Assembly (NCBI RefSeq): GCF_900217815.1
Contig: NZ_OBMT01000003.1
Span: 1 to 64,000 of the forward strand
Origin: Rhodobacter maris
GTDB taxonomy: Bacteria; Pseudomonadota; Alphaproteobacteria; Rhodobacterales; Rhodobacteraceae
DNA: 64,000 nt
Direction of reading: 5' to 3'
Each line of letters starts with the position of its first letter. Positions within the stretch are counted from its first letter, which is position 1. The notes beneath the pieces were generated by a model. The model searched no databases, had not been told where the DNA came from, and saw nothing but the letters and a program-made list of their open reading frames with translations. The position numbers and the translations under genes were made by a program. Below are positions 10,207-19,280 of this stretch, in pieces.

Positions 10207-11528
10207 TGGACGCCCGCTCGATCATCATGGCGGTGCGCGATGGCGCAGGCCTCGCCCCCGAGGCGGCGGCCTGGTTTGCCCGCGGGCTTGCCGATGGAAC
10301 GGTTTCCGATGCGCAGGCGGGGGCCTTTGCCATGGCGGTGCTTTGCCGCGGCATCGGCGCCGCGGGACGGGTGGCGCTGACCGAGGCGATGCGCGACTCG
10401 GGGCAGGTGCTCGCCTGGGATCTGCCCGGCCCGGTGCTCGACAAGCATTCGACCGGCGGCATCGGCGATTCAGTCTCTCTGCTTCTTGCGCCCGCGCTTG
10501 CCGCCTGCGGCGTCTATGTGCCGATGATTTCCGGGCGCGGCCTTGGCCATACCGGCGGCACGCTCGACAAGATGGAGGTGATTCCGGGCTACAAGGCGCT
10601 GCCGGGAACCGCCGTCTTGCAAAAAGTGGTGGCGGAGGTCGGCTGCGCCATCGTCGGCGCCACCAACGAGATCGCCCCCGCCGACCGTCGCCTGTACGGC
10701 ATTCGCGACATCTCCGGCACGGTCGAGAGCATCGACCTGATCACCGCTTCGATCCTTTCAAAAAAGCTCGCCGCCGGGCTCGGTGCGCTGGTGCTCGATG
10801 TCAAAGTCGGCTCGGGCGCCTTCATGGTGGAAATGGAGGATGCAAAAGCACTCGCCGAAAGCCTCGTGCGCACTGCCAATGATGCGGGCTGCCACGCCTC
10901 GGCACTGATCACCGACATGAGCCAGAGCCTCGGCCATTCGGCGGGCAATGCGCTCGAAGTGCTGGAAGTCATGGAAACTCTCACCGGCTCCTCGGTCAAC
11001 GAGGCGCTCTGGGATGTGACGGCGGCGCTCGGGGGCGAATTGCTCTGCCTTGCGGGCAAGGCGCGCTCGCTCGACGAGGGCGCCGAGCAGATCGACGCGG
11101 CGATCGAGACCGGCCGTGCGGCGGAAAAGTTCGGGCAGATGGTGGCGGCGCTGGGCGGACCTTTCGATTTTGTCGAGCGCTTCCCGGATCGTCTGCCCGC
11201 CGCGCCGGTCATTGTACCGGTGGCCGCTCCTCGGCGCGGCCATGTCGCGCAGGTCGACGCCCGTGCATTGGGGGAGGCAGTGGTGAGGCTTGGTGGCGGG
11301 CGGCTGGTCGCGACCGACCGCATCAACCCCTCGGTCGGGCTCTCGGGGCTCGCCGCGATTGGCGAGGAGGTTGATCCGGGCGAGGTGCTCTGCCTCGTTC
11401 ACGCTCCCGATGCCGCCCGTGCTGAACGCGCCGCGGCCATGGTGCAGGCGGCCTATGTGATCTCGGAAGAGCCGCCCGAGGAGCCGCCGCTGATCCACGG
11501 ACGCATCGGCCCGGAGGATCTCCCATGA
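10206..11528 (+). CDS. deoA: thymidine phosphorylase
   Basis: A 440-residue nucleoside phosphorylase (NP-II family) with the signature DKHSTGGIGDSVSL and phosphate/substrate elements GRGLGHTGGTLDK. It releases deoxyribose-1-phosphate from thymidine or deoxyuridine. The start ATG overlaps the cdd stop; a TTG codon lies immediately before it in frame but is less likely. It overlaps deoB by 4 bases. Confidence 0.96.
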   Translation: MDARSIIMAVRDGAGLAPEAAAWFARGLADGTVSDAQAGAFAMAVLCRGIGAAGRVALTEAMRDSGQVLAWDLPGPVLDKHSTGGIGDSVSLLLAPALAACGVYVPMISGRGLGHTGGTLDKMEVIPGYKALPGTAVLQKVVAEVGCAIVGATNEIAPADRRLYGIRDISGTVESIDLITASILSKKLAAGLGALVLDVKVGSGAFMVEMEDAKALAESLVRTANDAGCHASALITDMSQSLGHSAGNALEVLEVMETLTGSSVNEALWDVTAALGGELLCLAGKARSLDEGAEQIDAAIETGRAAEKFGQMVAALGGPFDFVERFPDRLPAAPVIVPVAAPRRGHVAQVDARALGEAVVRLGGGRLVATDRINPSVGLSGLAAIGEEVDPGEVLCLVHAPDAARAERAAAMVQAAYVISEEPPEEPPLIHGRIGPEDLP

Positions 11529-12739
11529 AGCCGCGCGCCTTCCTGATCGTGATGGATTCGGTGGGGATCGGCGGAGCCCCGGATGCCGGGAGTTTCTTCA
11601 ACGACGGGGTTCCCGACACCGGCGCCAATACGCTCGCCCATATCGCGGCGGCCTGCGCGGCGGGCCGCGCCGAAGAGGGGCGCTCGGGCCCGCTGACACT
11701 TCCCCATCTCGATGCTCTGGGGCTCGGGGCGGCCGTGGAACTTGCCTCCGGCATCCGCCCCGCCGGGCTGGGCGCGGTGCCGCAGGGGCTCTGGGGCGCA
11801 GCCAGCGAAATCTCGCGCGGGAAGGACACGCCATCCGGTCATTGGGAGCTTGCGGGCGTGCCGGTGCCCTGGGACTGGCATTATTTCAGCGCAACCGAAA
11901 ACAGTTTCCCGCCAGATCTGGTCGCGGCCGTGGCCCGTGCCGCCGGGACCGAGGGTATCCTCGGCAATTGCCATGCGCCCGGTACGGCGATCATCGAACG
12001 GCTGGGGGCCGAGCATCTGCGCACCGGCTGGCCGATCTGCTACACCTCGGCGGACAGCGTGTTCCAGATCGCCGCGCATGAAGAGGCTTTCGGGCTCGAC
12101 CGGCTGCTGGATCTGTGCCGCGCCATCGCACCGCGGCTCCATGCCATGAACGTGGGCCGGGTGATCGCGCGCCCCTTCACCGGGGCGCCCGGCGGCTTCA
12201 CCCGCACGCCGAACCGGCGCGATTTCGCGATCGAACCGCCCGCGCCCACGCTTCTGGACTGGGCCGAGGCGGCAGGGCGCACCACCCATGCGATCGGCAA
12301 GATCGGCGACATTTTCTCTCATCGCGGCATCACCCATCTGCACAAGGGCAAGGGAGACGCCGATCTGATGGAGCATCTGGTCCAGCTCGGCAATGAGGCC
12401 GAGCCGGGCAGCCTCACCTTCGCCAATTTCGTGGAATTCGACAGTCTTTACGGGCATCGTCGCGATGTTTCGGGCTATGCCCGCGCGCTGGAGTGGTTCG
12501 ACACGGCGCTTGGCCGCTTCCTGCCCAGATTGCGCCGGGGCGATCTTGCGCTTTTAACGGCCGATCACGGCAACGACCCCACATGGGCTGGCACCGACCA
12601 TACCCGCGAGCGGGTGCCGGTGCTCGGTCACGGGCTCGGCTTGCGCCCCGTGGGGCAGGTGGCCTATGCCGATGTCGGCGCCTCCGTTGCCGCCCATCTG
12701 GGCCTCACGCCGCCCGGCCCGGGCCGCAGTTTTCTCTGA
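11525..12739 (+). CDS. deoB: phosphopentomutase
   Basis: A 404-residue metal-dependent mutase of the alkaline-phosphatase superfamily. Metal ligands are visible in [11 protein letters not shown] (N-terminal Asp), [18 protein letters not shown] (Asp/His pair) and GHWELAGV. It converts (deoxy)ribose-1-phosphate to the 5-phosphate, following deoA in the pathway. ATG at 11525 overlaps the deoA stop (ATGA), and the gene ends 11 bases before upp. Confidence 0.97.
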   Translation: MKPRAFLIVMDSVGIGGAPDAGSFFNDGVPDTGANTLAHIAAACAAGRAEEGRSGPLTLPHLDALGLGAAVELASGIRPAGLGAVPQGLWGAASEISRGKDTPSGHWELAGVPVPWDWHYFSATENSFPPDLVAAVARAAGTEGILGNCHAPGTAIIERLGAEHLRTGWPICYTSADSVFQIAAHEEAFGLDRLLDLCRAIAPRLHAMNVGRVIARPFTGAPGGFTRTPNRRDFAIEPPAPTLLDWAEAAGRTTHAIGKIGDIFSHRGITHLHKGKGDADLMEHLVQLGNEAEPGSLTFANFVEFDSLYGHRRDVSGYARALEWFDTALGRFLPRLRRGDLALLTADHGNDPTWAGTDHTRERVPVLGHGLGLRPVGQVAYADVGASVAAHLGLTPPGPGRSFL

Positions 12740-12750
12740 AAGGACACCTC

Positions 12751-13383
12751 ATGGATGACCAGGTCACCGTCGTCGACCATCCGCTCGTGCAGCACAAGCT
12801 GACGTTGATGCGCGAGAAGGACACCTCCACCGCCTCTTTCCGCCAGCTCCTGCGCGAGATCTCGCTTCTGCTGGCCTATGAGGTCACCCGCGGCCTCGAC
12901 CTGACCACCAAGCGCATCGAGACGCCGCTGTGCGAAATGGATGCGCCGATCCTCGAAGGCAAGAAGCTTGCGCTCATCTCGATCCTGCGGGCGGGCAACG
13001 GGCTGCTGGACGGGATCCTTGAGCTGATCCCGGCGGCGCGGGTCGGTTTTGTCGGCCTCTACCGCGATCCGGAGACGCTGCAGCCGGTGCAGTATTACTG
13101 CAAGGTGCCCGCCGAGCTGGAAGACCGCACCGTGATCGTTGTCGATCCGATGCTCGCCACGGGCAATTCTTCGGCGGCCGCCGTGCAGCTGATGAAGGAG
13201 AAGGGGGCGAAGAACATCCGCTTCCTGTGCCTGCTCGCGGCACCCGAGGGCATCGCGCGGATGCGCGCGGCACATCCCGATGTGCCGATCGTGACGGCGG
13301 CGATCGACAGCCACCTCAACGACCATGGCTATATCGTGCCGGGTCTAGGGGATGCGGGTGACCGCATGTTTGGCACCAAATAA
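12751..13383 (+). CDS. upp: uracil phosphoribosyltransferase
   Basis: A 210-residue, full-length UPRTase with the PRPP-binding loop [14 protein letters not shown] and the C-terminal uracil-binding [18 protein letters not shown]. It recycles the uracil released by deoA and closes the cdd-deoA-deoB-upp set. ATG at 12751 has AAAGGA about 8 bases upstream; the longer open frame that begins inside deoB is a shadow. Confidence 0.97.
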   Translation: MDDQVTVVDHPLVQHKLTLMREKDTSTASFRQLLREISLLLAYEVTRGLDLTTKRIETPLCEMDAPILEGKKLALISILRAGNGLLDGILELIPAARVGFVGLYRDPETLQPVQYYCKVPAELEDRTVIVVDPMLATGNSSAAAVQLMKEKGAKNIRFLCLLAAPEGIARMRAAHPDVPIVTAAIDSHLNDHGYIVPGLGDAGDRMFGTK

Positions 13384-13460
13384 GCCATTTTCGAACCGCT
13401 TTTCCCTTTACTCGCTGCCAATCCTGCTGCATTTTTTGTAAAAAGGTCATGGGGGGCGAG

Positions 13461-14984
13461 ATGCGGCGCTATGGAGTGTTTGTGGCGGCGACGGTTCTTG
13501 TCGCCGTCTGTGCAGGCTCGGCCGCCCGGGCTGATTTCAAGCTGAACGGGCCGGCCGAAGTTCCGCCCGCGAGCTACAAGGGCCGCCAATATGTCGACAG
13601 CGCCGGCTGCGTGTTTGTCCGCGCTGGTTATGGCGATGTGGTGAACTGGGTGCCCCGCGTCGGCCGCAACCGCCAGCAGCTCTGCGGCTATCAGCCGAGC
13701 CTCGGGGCGGACGCGCCGGTGCTCGACGTGGCGCGGTCCGCCGCGCCCGACCCTGCGCCCGGTCCGGCACAAGTCATGGCAGCGCCGACTCCGCAGCTCG
13801 CCCCAGTTGCCGTTCCGGCGAGAGGCTCCGTTGCGGCGCTCCCGCCCTCGCCCTCGCCCTCGCCGGCGCCCGACCCCACGATCATTTCCGGGACCGCGCC
13901 ATCACCTGCCCGGCCCGCCTCGCCATTCGCCCCCACGCCTTTCGTCGGCAAGCCGATGGAAACCGTCGCGCTGACAGAGACCTCGCCGCAGATCCGCCGC
14001 GCCGTGCCGCCCGCGCCACGGGCGGTGCAAACGCGCACGGTTGCGGCTTTGCCTGCGCCGATGTCGGCCGCGCCGGCCACCCGCTATGTTTCGCCCTATG
14101 TTGCGGGCGCAATCGGTGCTCCGGTCCCCCCGGCCACGACGGTGCGCTATCACAACCCGGTGCCACTGCCCGGCATCGCGACCCCTGCGACGATCCTGTC
14201 AAGCGAGGCCGTTGCCCCGGGGGCCACGGCCTGCCCGGCGGGAACGGTGAGTGCGCAGCGCTACCGGCTTTCGGATGGCCGCAGCGTGGTGCGTTGTGGC
14301 GCGCAAACGGCCGATCCGGTCGGCTTCATAAACGCCGCTGCGGTGCCCGGCCTGCGTGTCGGCGCCACTCCGAGCGGCTATGTTTCGCCCTATGTCTCGG
14401 TCACCGGCGGCACGGGTCATGTCGCGGCGCCGCAGCCAATGCCGGGTGGGGTCAGCAGTTCGGGCAATCCGCTTGTTCCCGAGGCCGTGCTGGTGCGCAG
14501 CCCCACCGGCCAGATCACGCTGGCGCCGGTGATCGTGACCTCGAAAGCGGGGCGGACCGGCTACAAGCCTGCGTTCGAGGATGGTCGGTTGAATCCGTTC
14601 CGCGGTCCGCGCAGCCTTGAGGGCGATGCCGAACAAGGCATGCTCTGGACCAATCAGGTGCCGTCACGGCAGGTCAGCGCGAAAACGCCCGATCGGTTGC
14701 GGATCGTGCCGCCGCCGATTGCTGCGGCCCCGGCGCGGATCTCGTCGAAATCGGTGCCTGAGGCGGCGCCTGGCGCACCGCGCTATGTGCAGGTGGGCAG
14801 TTTCGGCGTGCCGGAGAATGCCGCGGAGGCGCGGGCGCGGCTTGCGGCGGCCGGGCTTCCGGTTGCCGGAGCGACCACGCCGCGCGGGCTTGCGGTGGTT
14901 CTTGCAGGCCCCTTCGCCGATGCGCGAACGGCGCTTGGCGCGGTGCGCGCGGCAGGGTTTGGCGGGGCGGTCCTGCGGCGCTGA
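13461..14984 (+). CDS. secreted proline/alanine-rich SPOR-domain protein
   Basis: About 507 residues. An N-terminal signal peptide (RRYGVFVAATVLVAVCAGSAARA) precedes a Cys-containing globular segment, then a long Pro/Ala-rich linker (from about residue 85) that repeats YVSPYV twice, and a C-terminal SPOR domain (YVQVGSFGVPENAAEARARL to the end). SPOR domains bind denuded peptidoglycan at septa, so a periplasmic cell-wall role is likely. ATG at 13461 is preferred because it begins the signal peptide and has a G-rich site 4 bases upstream; ATG at 13449 is an alternative. Confidence 0.75.
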   Translation: MRRYGVFVAATVLVAVCAGSAARADFKLNGPAEVPPASYKGRQYVDSAGCVFVRAGYGDVVNWVPRVGRNRQQLCGYQPSLGADAPVLDVARSAAPDPAPGPAQVMAAPTPQLAPVAVPARGSVAALPPSPSPSPAPDPTIISGTAPSPARPASPFAPTPFVGKPMETVALTETSPQIRRAVPPAPRAVQTRTVAALPAPMSAAPATRYVSPYVAGAIGAPVPPATTVRYHNPVPLPGIATPATILSSEAVAPGATACPAGTVSAQRYRLSDGRSVVRCGAQTADPVGFINAAAVPGLRVGATPSGYVSPYVSVTGGTGHVAAPQPMPGGVSSSGNPLVPEAVLVRSPTGQITLAPVIVTSKAGRTGYKPAFEDGRLNPFRGPRSLEGDAEQGMLWTNQVPSRQVSAKTPDRLRIVPPPIAAAPARISSKSVPEAAPGAPRYVQVGSFGVPENAAEARARLAAAGLPVAGATTPRGLAVVLAGPFADARTALGAVRAAGFGGAVLRR

Positions 14985-15000
14985 TCCCCGCCGCAAGGCC

Positions 15001-16026
15001 CTAGGAGCAGATATCCTTCAGCGCGAGCCACGCAGCGTCGGGCAGCACCGGTTCGGGCGCAGGCGCGCCCCGGAACGGATCGGCCTCGATCAGGCTCAAC
15101 ACGGTCTCCCCGCTCGGGTCGAGCGCATAGGCATAGGGGGTGGATGCCACGCCCGCCGTCTTGAAGGCCGCGAGCAGCGCATCGGTCTCGGTGGGGCGCT
15201 GCGGCAGGGCCACGGGCGTTGCGATCAGCGCAGCGCCATAGCCAGTGATCTCGCGCGCGGGCAGATCGCCGGTGACCAGAAGCCGGAGCGCCGCGCCCGC
15301 CCCGGCCCAGGCCAGAAATGCATGCACCGGCGCCTCGCCCGTCTGCGCCGCTTGCGCCACGAGGATCGCGCCCGCCGCCACTTCGGGCGTATCGAGGCCG
15401 ATCAGCGTATCTTGCCCCAGTGCCACCACGCCGCCGGGCAGGATCCGCGCGCCGCCAAGCCGATGCGGCAGAACCGCGATCTGTGCGACCCCGCCGAGCC
15501 GGTCGGCGAGCGCCTCAAGCGCCAGATCTCCCGCGCTCGAATGACAGGCGACCCCGGTCGAGCGTTCGAGATCGGCCAGCACCATGCGCCCGATCTCCTC
15601 ACGTTTGGGGGCGGGCAGAACCCGCGCCGCTTGCTCCACCAATGCGCCCGGAAGCCACAGCAGCAGACCGAAAAGCGCCACGGCCCCGGTGCCGATCCAG
15701 CCGATGCGTCGCAACCGGCCCGGATGCGGCCGGTGCGCCTCGATCATCGCCTGCACCTTCTCGATCGCCTCGACCATCGTCTCGTCTGTGATCTCAAGTT
15801 CTTCGCCCGGATCTTCGGAGGGCGCGAAAAGCGCGGGCCGGGTGCCCGGGTTGCGCCGCACCAGGGCCGCGAGCGACCAATGCGCGAGCGCCGCGCTGGA
15901 ACGGTCATCGGAGATCACGAGCGAGGTATTGCCGAACGAAACGATCACTTCCCGCCGCTGCGCTTGCGGCGTTTCCCGCCACAGGCCGGGGGCTTCAAGC
16001 CTTTCATATTGGGGCAGGGCGGTCAT
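15001..16026 (-). CDS. membrane-anchored protein of unknown function
   Basis: A 341-residue protein with one clear membrane segment around residues 110-125 (IGWIGTGAVALFGLLLWLP) between a cytoplasmic-looking N-terminal domain and a larger C-terminal domain. The C-terminal part (ERSTGVACHSSAGDLALEAL, then LIGLDTPEVAAGAILVAQAA) has a peptidase-like flavour reminiscent of M48-type proteins. No HExxH motif is present, so this is not called a peptidase. It converges with the SPOR gene and is divergent from the sulfotransferase-like gene. Confidence 0.6.
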   Translation of the reverse strand: MTALPQYERLEAPGLWRETPQAQRREVIVSFGNTSLVISDDRSSAALAHWSLAALVRRNPGTRPALFAPSEDPGEELEITDETMVEAIEKVQAMIEAHRPHPGRLRRIGWIGTGAVALFGLLLWLPGALVEQAARVLPAPKREEIGRMVLADLERSTGVACHSSAGDLALEALADRLGGVAQIAVLPHRLGGARILPGGVVALGQDTLIGLDTPEVAAGAILVAQAAQTGEAPVHAFLAWAGAGAALRLLVTGDLPAREITGYGAALIATPVALPQRPTETDALLAAFKTAGVASTPYAYALDPSGETVLSLIEADPFRGAPAPEPVLPDAAWLALKDICS

Positions 16027-16152
16027 GCTCTAGGATTTGGGTCCGGCTGGGGTCTGGCCACAAAGAATAGCGGAAGGCGGGCGGGGGTCAATCCGCCATG
16101 GATCGGATCGCGAGGCCTCGCCATCGCGGCGCCCGCTCGGTAGAGTCGCGTC

Positions 16153-16803
16153 ATGATCGTTTCTCCGGGCCGACGCTACATCTTCGTGCATATCCCCAAG
16201 ACCGGCGGCACCGCGCTGGCCGCGGCGCTGGAAGCGCGCGCCATGGCCGACGACCTTCTGGTCGGCGACACCGAGAAGGCGCGCCGCCGCAAGGGGCGGC
16301 TGAAAGGGGTCGCAACGGCGGGGCGGCTGTGGAAACATGCGACCCTTGCCGACGGTATCGGGCTTTATACCGAAGCCGAGGCGCGGGCGTGGTTCACCTT
16401 CACGCTGGTGCGCAACCCCTGGGACCGGATGGTGAGCTATTATCACTGGCTCAGGGAGCAGAGCTTTGCCCATCCGGCGGTGACGCTGGCGAAAGCGCTC
16501 GAATTCGTCCCGTTCGTCACCCATCCCGAGACCGCCGCAACGATCGCGCAATGGCCTTCTGCGCGCTATCTTGCGCTTGCTGGGGAGGCGGTGCCGGGCG
16601 CACATTTCCTGCGCCTTGAGCATTTCGCGGAAGATGTGGCGCCGCTCGAGATGCATCTGGGGTTTCGTCTCGCGCCGCTTGCGAGGCTCAATGCCTCGCC
16701 GCGCGGGCGCGACTGGCGCCCCTATTACAGCGATGCCGCCGCCACCGCCGTGGCCCGATTCGCTGCGGCAGATATCGCGCAGTTTCACTATTCTTTCGAC
16801 TAG
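16153..16803 (+). CDS. sulfotransferase-family protein
   Basis: A 216-residue protein with the PAPS 5'-phosphosulfate loop IFVHIPKTGGTAL near the N-terminus and the 3'-phosphate motif TLVRNPWDRMVSYY in the middle, the two hallmarks of Golgi-type/bacterial sulfotransferases. It would transfer sulfate from PAPS to a carbohydrate or other hydroxyl acceptor; the acceptor is unknown. It is a monocistronic gene. The 185 bases after it contain no recognised element. Confidence 0.82.
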   Translation: MIVSPGRRYIFVHIPKTGGTALAAALEARAMADDLLVGDTEKARRRKGRLKGVATAGRLWKHATLADGIGLYTEAEARAWFTFTLVRNPWDRMVSYYHWLREQSFAHPAVTLAKALEFVPFVTHPETAATIAQWPSARYLALAGEAVPGAHFLRLEHFAEDVAPLEMHLGFRLAPLARLNASPRGRDWRPYYSDAAATAVARFAAADIAQFHYSFD

Positions 16804-16988
16804 GTTTACGCGATCCGTCTGATACCGAGCCGGGGCTGCAACAATGCGCGTTTCTGCGGCTGACCGAGCCTCTTCGGGCATCAATGCCGTTTTCGTGCCG
16901 CAAAGCTGCCCCGGAAACTTCCCGGACCTCCCTCGCAATGGAGAGATGCAAACCTCCGGCCCCGGTCGGCACAGCGAAAGGAAACGCC

Positions 16989-17654
16989 ATGTTCGGAGAT
17001 CAGACCGCCAGACGGGCCAGGCGCTGGACCGCAGGAGTTGCAGACCAGTTGCCGCTCGCGGCATTCCGGCCCGCGCAGCAATCTGGAACGATCTCGACCT
17101 ACGGGCTTGCCGAGGGGATCGTTGCGGGCACGCATATCGCCACAGCCATGGGCTGGCGCCCGGTCGAGGCGATCACTGCGGGCGATCTGGTCATGACCTT
17201 CGATCACGGGCTGCGCCCGGTACGCCGGATCACGCGTGCGCCGCTTTTCGCCGGGCCGAGCGGCTGCCCGCGGCCGCTGATGCCGCTCGCCGTCCCCACC
17301 GGGGCGCTGGGAAATGGGGCGCCGCTGCTGCTGTTGCCCGAACAAAGCGTGCTTGTGGAAAGCGATCTGGCGGAGATCCGTTATGGTGATCCTTTCGCAC
17401 TTATCCCGGCGGCGGCGCTGGAGGGCTGGCGCGGCATCGACCGGATCACCCCGCATCAGCGCACCGAAGTGGTGGTGCTCGAATGCGATACGGACGAGGT
17501 GCTCTATGCCAATGGCACCGGGCTCATCCATTGCGGTGCGGTGCATGGCCAGCCGATTGATGCTTTTCTGGAGCAGGCCGCGGGCTATACCGTGCTCCCG
17601 ATGAAGGCCGCCCGCGAGATCGTCGCGCATCTGATGGCGGCGCAGCCGGTCTGA
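16989..17654 (+). CDS. stand-alone Hint-domain protein lacking the catalytic Cys
   Basis: A 221-residue protein whose core (GIVAGTHIATAMGWRPVEAI, then DLVMTFDHGLRPVRRI and LPEQSVLVES) matches the Hedgehog/intein (Hint) fold common in Rhodobacterales. The position of the first catalytic residue in canonical Hint domains (Cys in C-x-x-x-G-T) is Gly here, so self-cleavage by N-S acyl shift is not expected. ATG at 16989 has AAAGGA about 8 bases upstream; a frame to 16884 lacks support. There is no signal peptide or partner domain, and the role is unknown. Confidence 0.72.
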   Translation: MFGDQTARRARRWTAGVADQLPLAAFRPAQQSGTISTYGLAEGIVAGTHIATAMGWRPVEAITAGDLVMTFDHGLRPVRRITRAPLFAGPSGCPRPLMPLAVPTGALGNGAPLLLLPEQSVLVESDLAEIRYGDPFALIPAAALEGWRGIDRITPHQRTEVVVLECDTDEVLYANGTGLIHCGAVHGQPIDAFLEQAAGYTVLPMKAAREIVAHLMAAQPV

Positions 17655-17662
17655 GGCGGGGC

Positions 17663-18448
17663 TCAGCCCGCCCCGGGGCCGTTGCGGCGCAGATGTGCTT
17701 CAAGCTTGCGCAGCAAGAGCGAGAGCGTGACCGTCAGCGCGAGATAGATCAGCGCGACGAGGTTATAGGTCTCGAAATAGCGGAAGTTGCCCGCTGCGGC
17801 GACCTTGCCAAGCTGGGTCACATCGGCAACGCCGAGCACGGAAACAAGCGAGCTGTCCTTCACCATTGCCACGAAGTCATTGCCCAGGGGCGGCAGGATC
17901 GTGCGCAATGCCTGCGGCAGCACGATCAGCCGGAACCTTTGGCGGCGCGAAAGGCCAAGCGCCTTGGCCGCTTCGATCTGCCCGAGATCGACCGATAAGA
18001 GCCCGGCGCGGAACACCTCCGCCAGAAAGGCGGAATAAGCGAGGATCAGCGCAAGGATGGCGCGGGCCAGAAGCGGCACATCGCGCACCGAGACCGCGGG
18101 CAGGCCAAGCGCGTTCCAGCCCGCAATCGCGAGCGGCACCAGCGCGAAGGCGACGTAGAGCAAGAGCACGATGATCGGCACGCCGCGGATCACCTCGGTA
18201 TAAAGCCGCGCGAGCTGGCGCAGCACCAGCGCGCGCGAGAGCGCCGCAAGCGCGAGCGCAAGCCCGGCCACGAGCGCGCCCGCAAAGGCCACGAGCGTGA
18301 CAAAAAGGGTGACGCCGATCCCCTTGGCCAGCATGGCGAATATTTTCGCATGCAGCGGGTCGCGCGCCACGGCGATGGCAAAGCCCGCCCCGGCCAGTGC
18401 CAGCACCACCAGCCACCACGGAAAATCGCGCTCGGGTCTTGGCGTCAT
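17663..18448 (-). CDS. polar amino-acid ABC transporter permease
   Basis: A 261-residue permease of the HisM/GlnP family with an N-terminal hydrophobic segment and the conserved membrane motif TEVIRGVPIIVLLLY followed by EVFRAGLLSVDLGQIEAAKALGL, the loop that contacts the ATPase. The start at 18448 overlaps the stop of the binding-protein gene by 4 bases. The ATP-binding subunit is not adjacent, because the next gene downstream is on the opposite strand. The pair must borrow an ATPase encoded elsewhere, or the operon has been disrupted. Confidence 0.9.
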   Translation of the reverse strand: MTPRPERDFPWWLVVLALAGAGFAIAVARDPLHAKIFAMLAKGIGVTLFVTLVAFAGALVAGLALALAALSRALVLRQLARLYTEVIRGVPIIVLLLYVAFALVPLAIAGWNALGLPAVSVRDVPLLARAILALILAYSAFLAEVFRAGLLSVDLGQIEAAKALGLSRRQRFRLIVLPQALRTILPPLGNDFVAMVKDSSLVSVLGVADVTQLGKVAAAGNFRYFETYNLVALIYLALTVTLSLLLRKLEAHLRRNGPGAG

Positions 18449-19221
18449 TCCCCGAGCTTGTAATCGAGGAACCACTTTTTCGTCAGCGCCGCGAGCGTGC
18501 CATCGGCCTGCATTTCGGCAATCGCGGCATCAACCGGGGCGACGAGGTCGGAGCCCTTCGGGAAGATGAAGCCGAAATCCTCGGTGCCGAGCTTCTCGCC
18601 CACGATCTTCAGCGCGCCCTCGGAGGCGGCCACATAGCCCTCGCCTGCGGTGCCATCGGTCAGCACAAGATCGACATCGCCCGCGCGCAGTGCCGCGACC
18701 CCGGCGCCGAAGGTTTCAAACATGCGGATGCGCGGGTTGGCCTCGTTGCCATCAAGCACGTCATAAACGCCGACGTAAAAGGGCGTGGTGCCGGGCTGTG
18801 CGGCCATCAGCAGATCGGGGTTGGCGGCAAAGGAGGCGGCATCGGAAAACCGGCTCTCGTCGCCGCGCACCAGCATCACCATTTCCGAGCGCATGTAAGG
18901 GCGGGAGAAATCCACCGCTTCCTTGCGGTCGTCGCGGATGGTGATGCCGGTCATGCCGATGTCGAACTGGCCCGCCGAAACCGCCGGGATCATCGCATCC
19001 CAGCTCGAATGCTCATAGCTGACAGTGAGGTGGAGGCGCTTTGCGATCGCGGTCATCGCGTCATATTCCCAGCCCACCGCCGCACCTGAGGCGTCGATGA
19101 ACTGAAGCGGCGGATAGGCGTTTTCGGTCACCACGGTGACGGCGCGCCCGCCCAGATCGGGGAGGTCTGCGAGCGCGGGGGCGGCAGCAAGAAGGGCGGC
19201 GGCGAGGAGGGGGAGACGCAT
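18445..19221 (-). CDS. polar amino-acid ABC transporter substrate-binding protein
   Basis: A 258-residue periplasmic binding protein with a signal peptide (MRLPLLAAALLAAAPALA). Family-3 signatures are present: VVTENAYPPLQFIDASG, GWEYDAMTAIAKRL and FDIGMTGITIRDDRKE. The ligand is probably an amino acid or a close relative. ATG at 19221 has GGAG 6 bases upstream; the preceding in-frame TTG is less likely. It is translationally coupled to the permease. Confidence 0.93.
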   Translation of the reverse strand: MRLPLLAAALLAAAPALADLPDLGGRAVTVVTENAYPPLQFIDASGAAVGWEYDAMTAIAKRLHLTVSYEHSSWDAMIPAVSAGQFDIGMTGITIRDDRKEAVDFSRPYMRSEMVMLVRGDESRFSDAASFAANPDLLMAAQPGTTPFYVGVYDVLDGNEANPRIRMFETFGAGVAALRAGDVDLVLTDGTAGEGYVAASEGALKIVGEKLGTEDFGFIFPKGSDLVAPVDAAIAEMQADGTLAALTKKWFLDYKLGE

Positions 19222-19280
19222 CAAAAGCTCCGTCTGGGGTTTCGGGCGAGGCTATGCGCGCCGGGGGCCTCTGTCCAGCG

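Noticed and set aside
15001-16026. Calling this protein an M48 peptidase
   Set aside because: A faint resemblance exists but no HExxH motif is present, so only a membrane protein of unknown function is reported.
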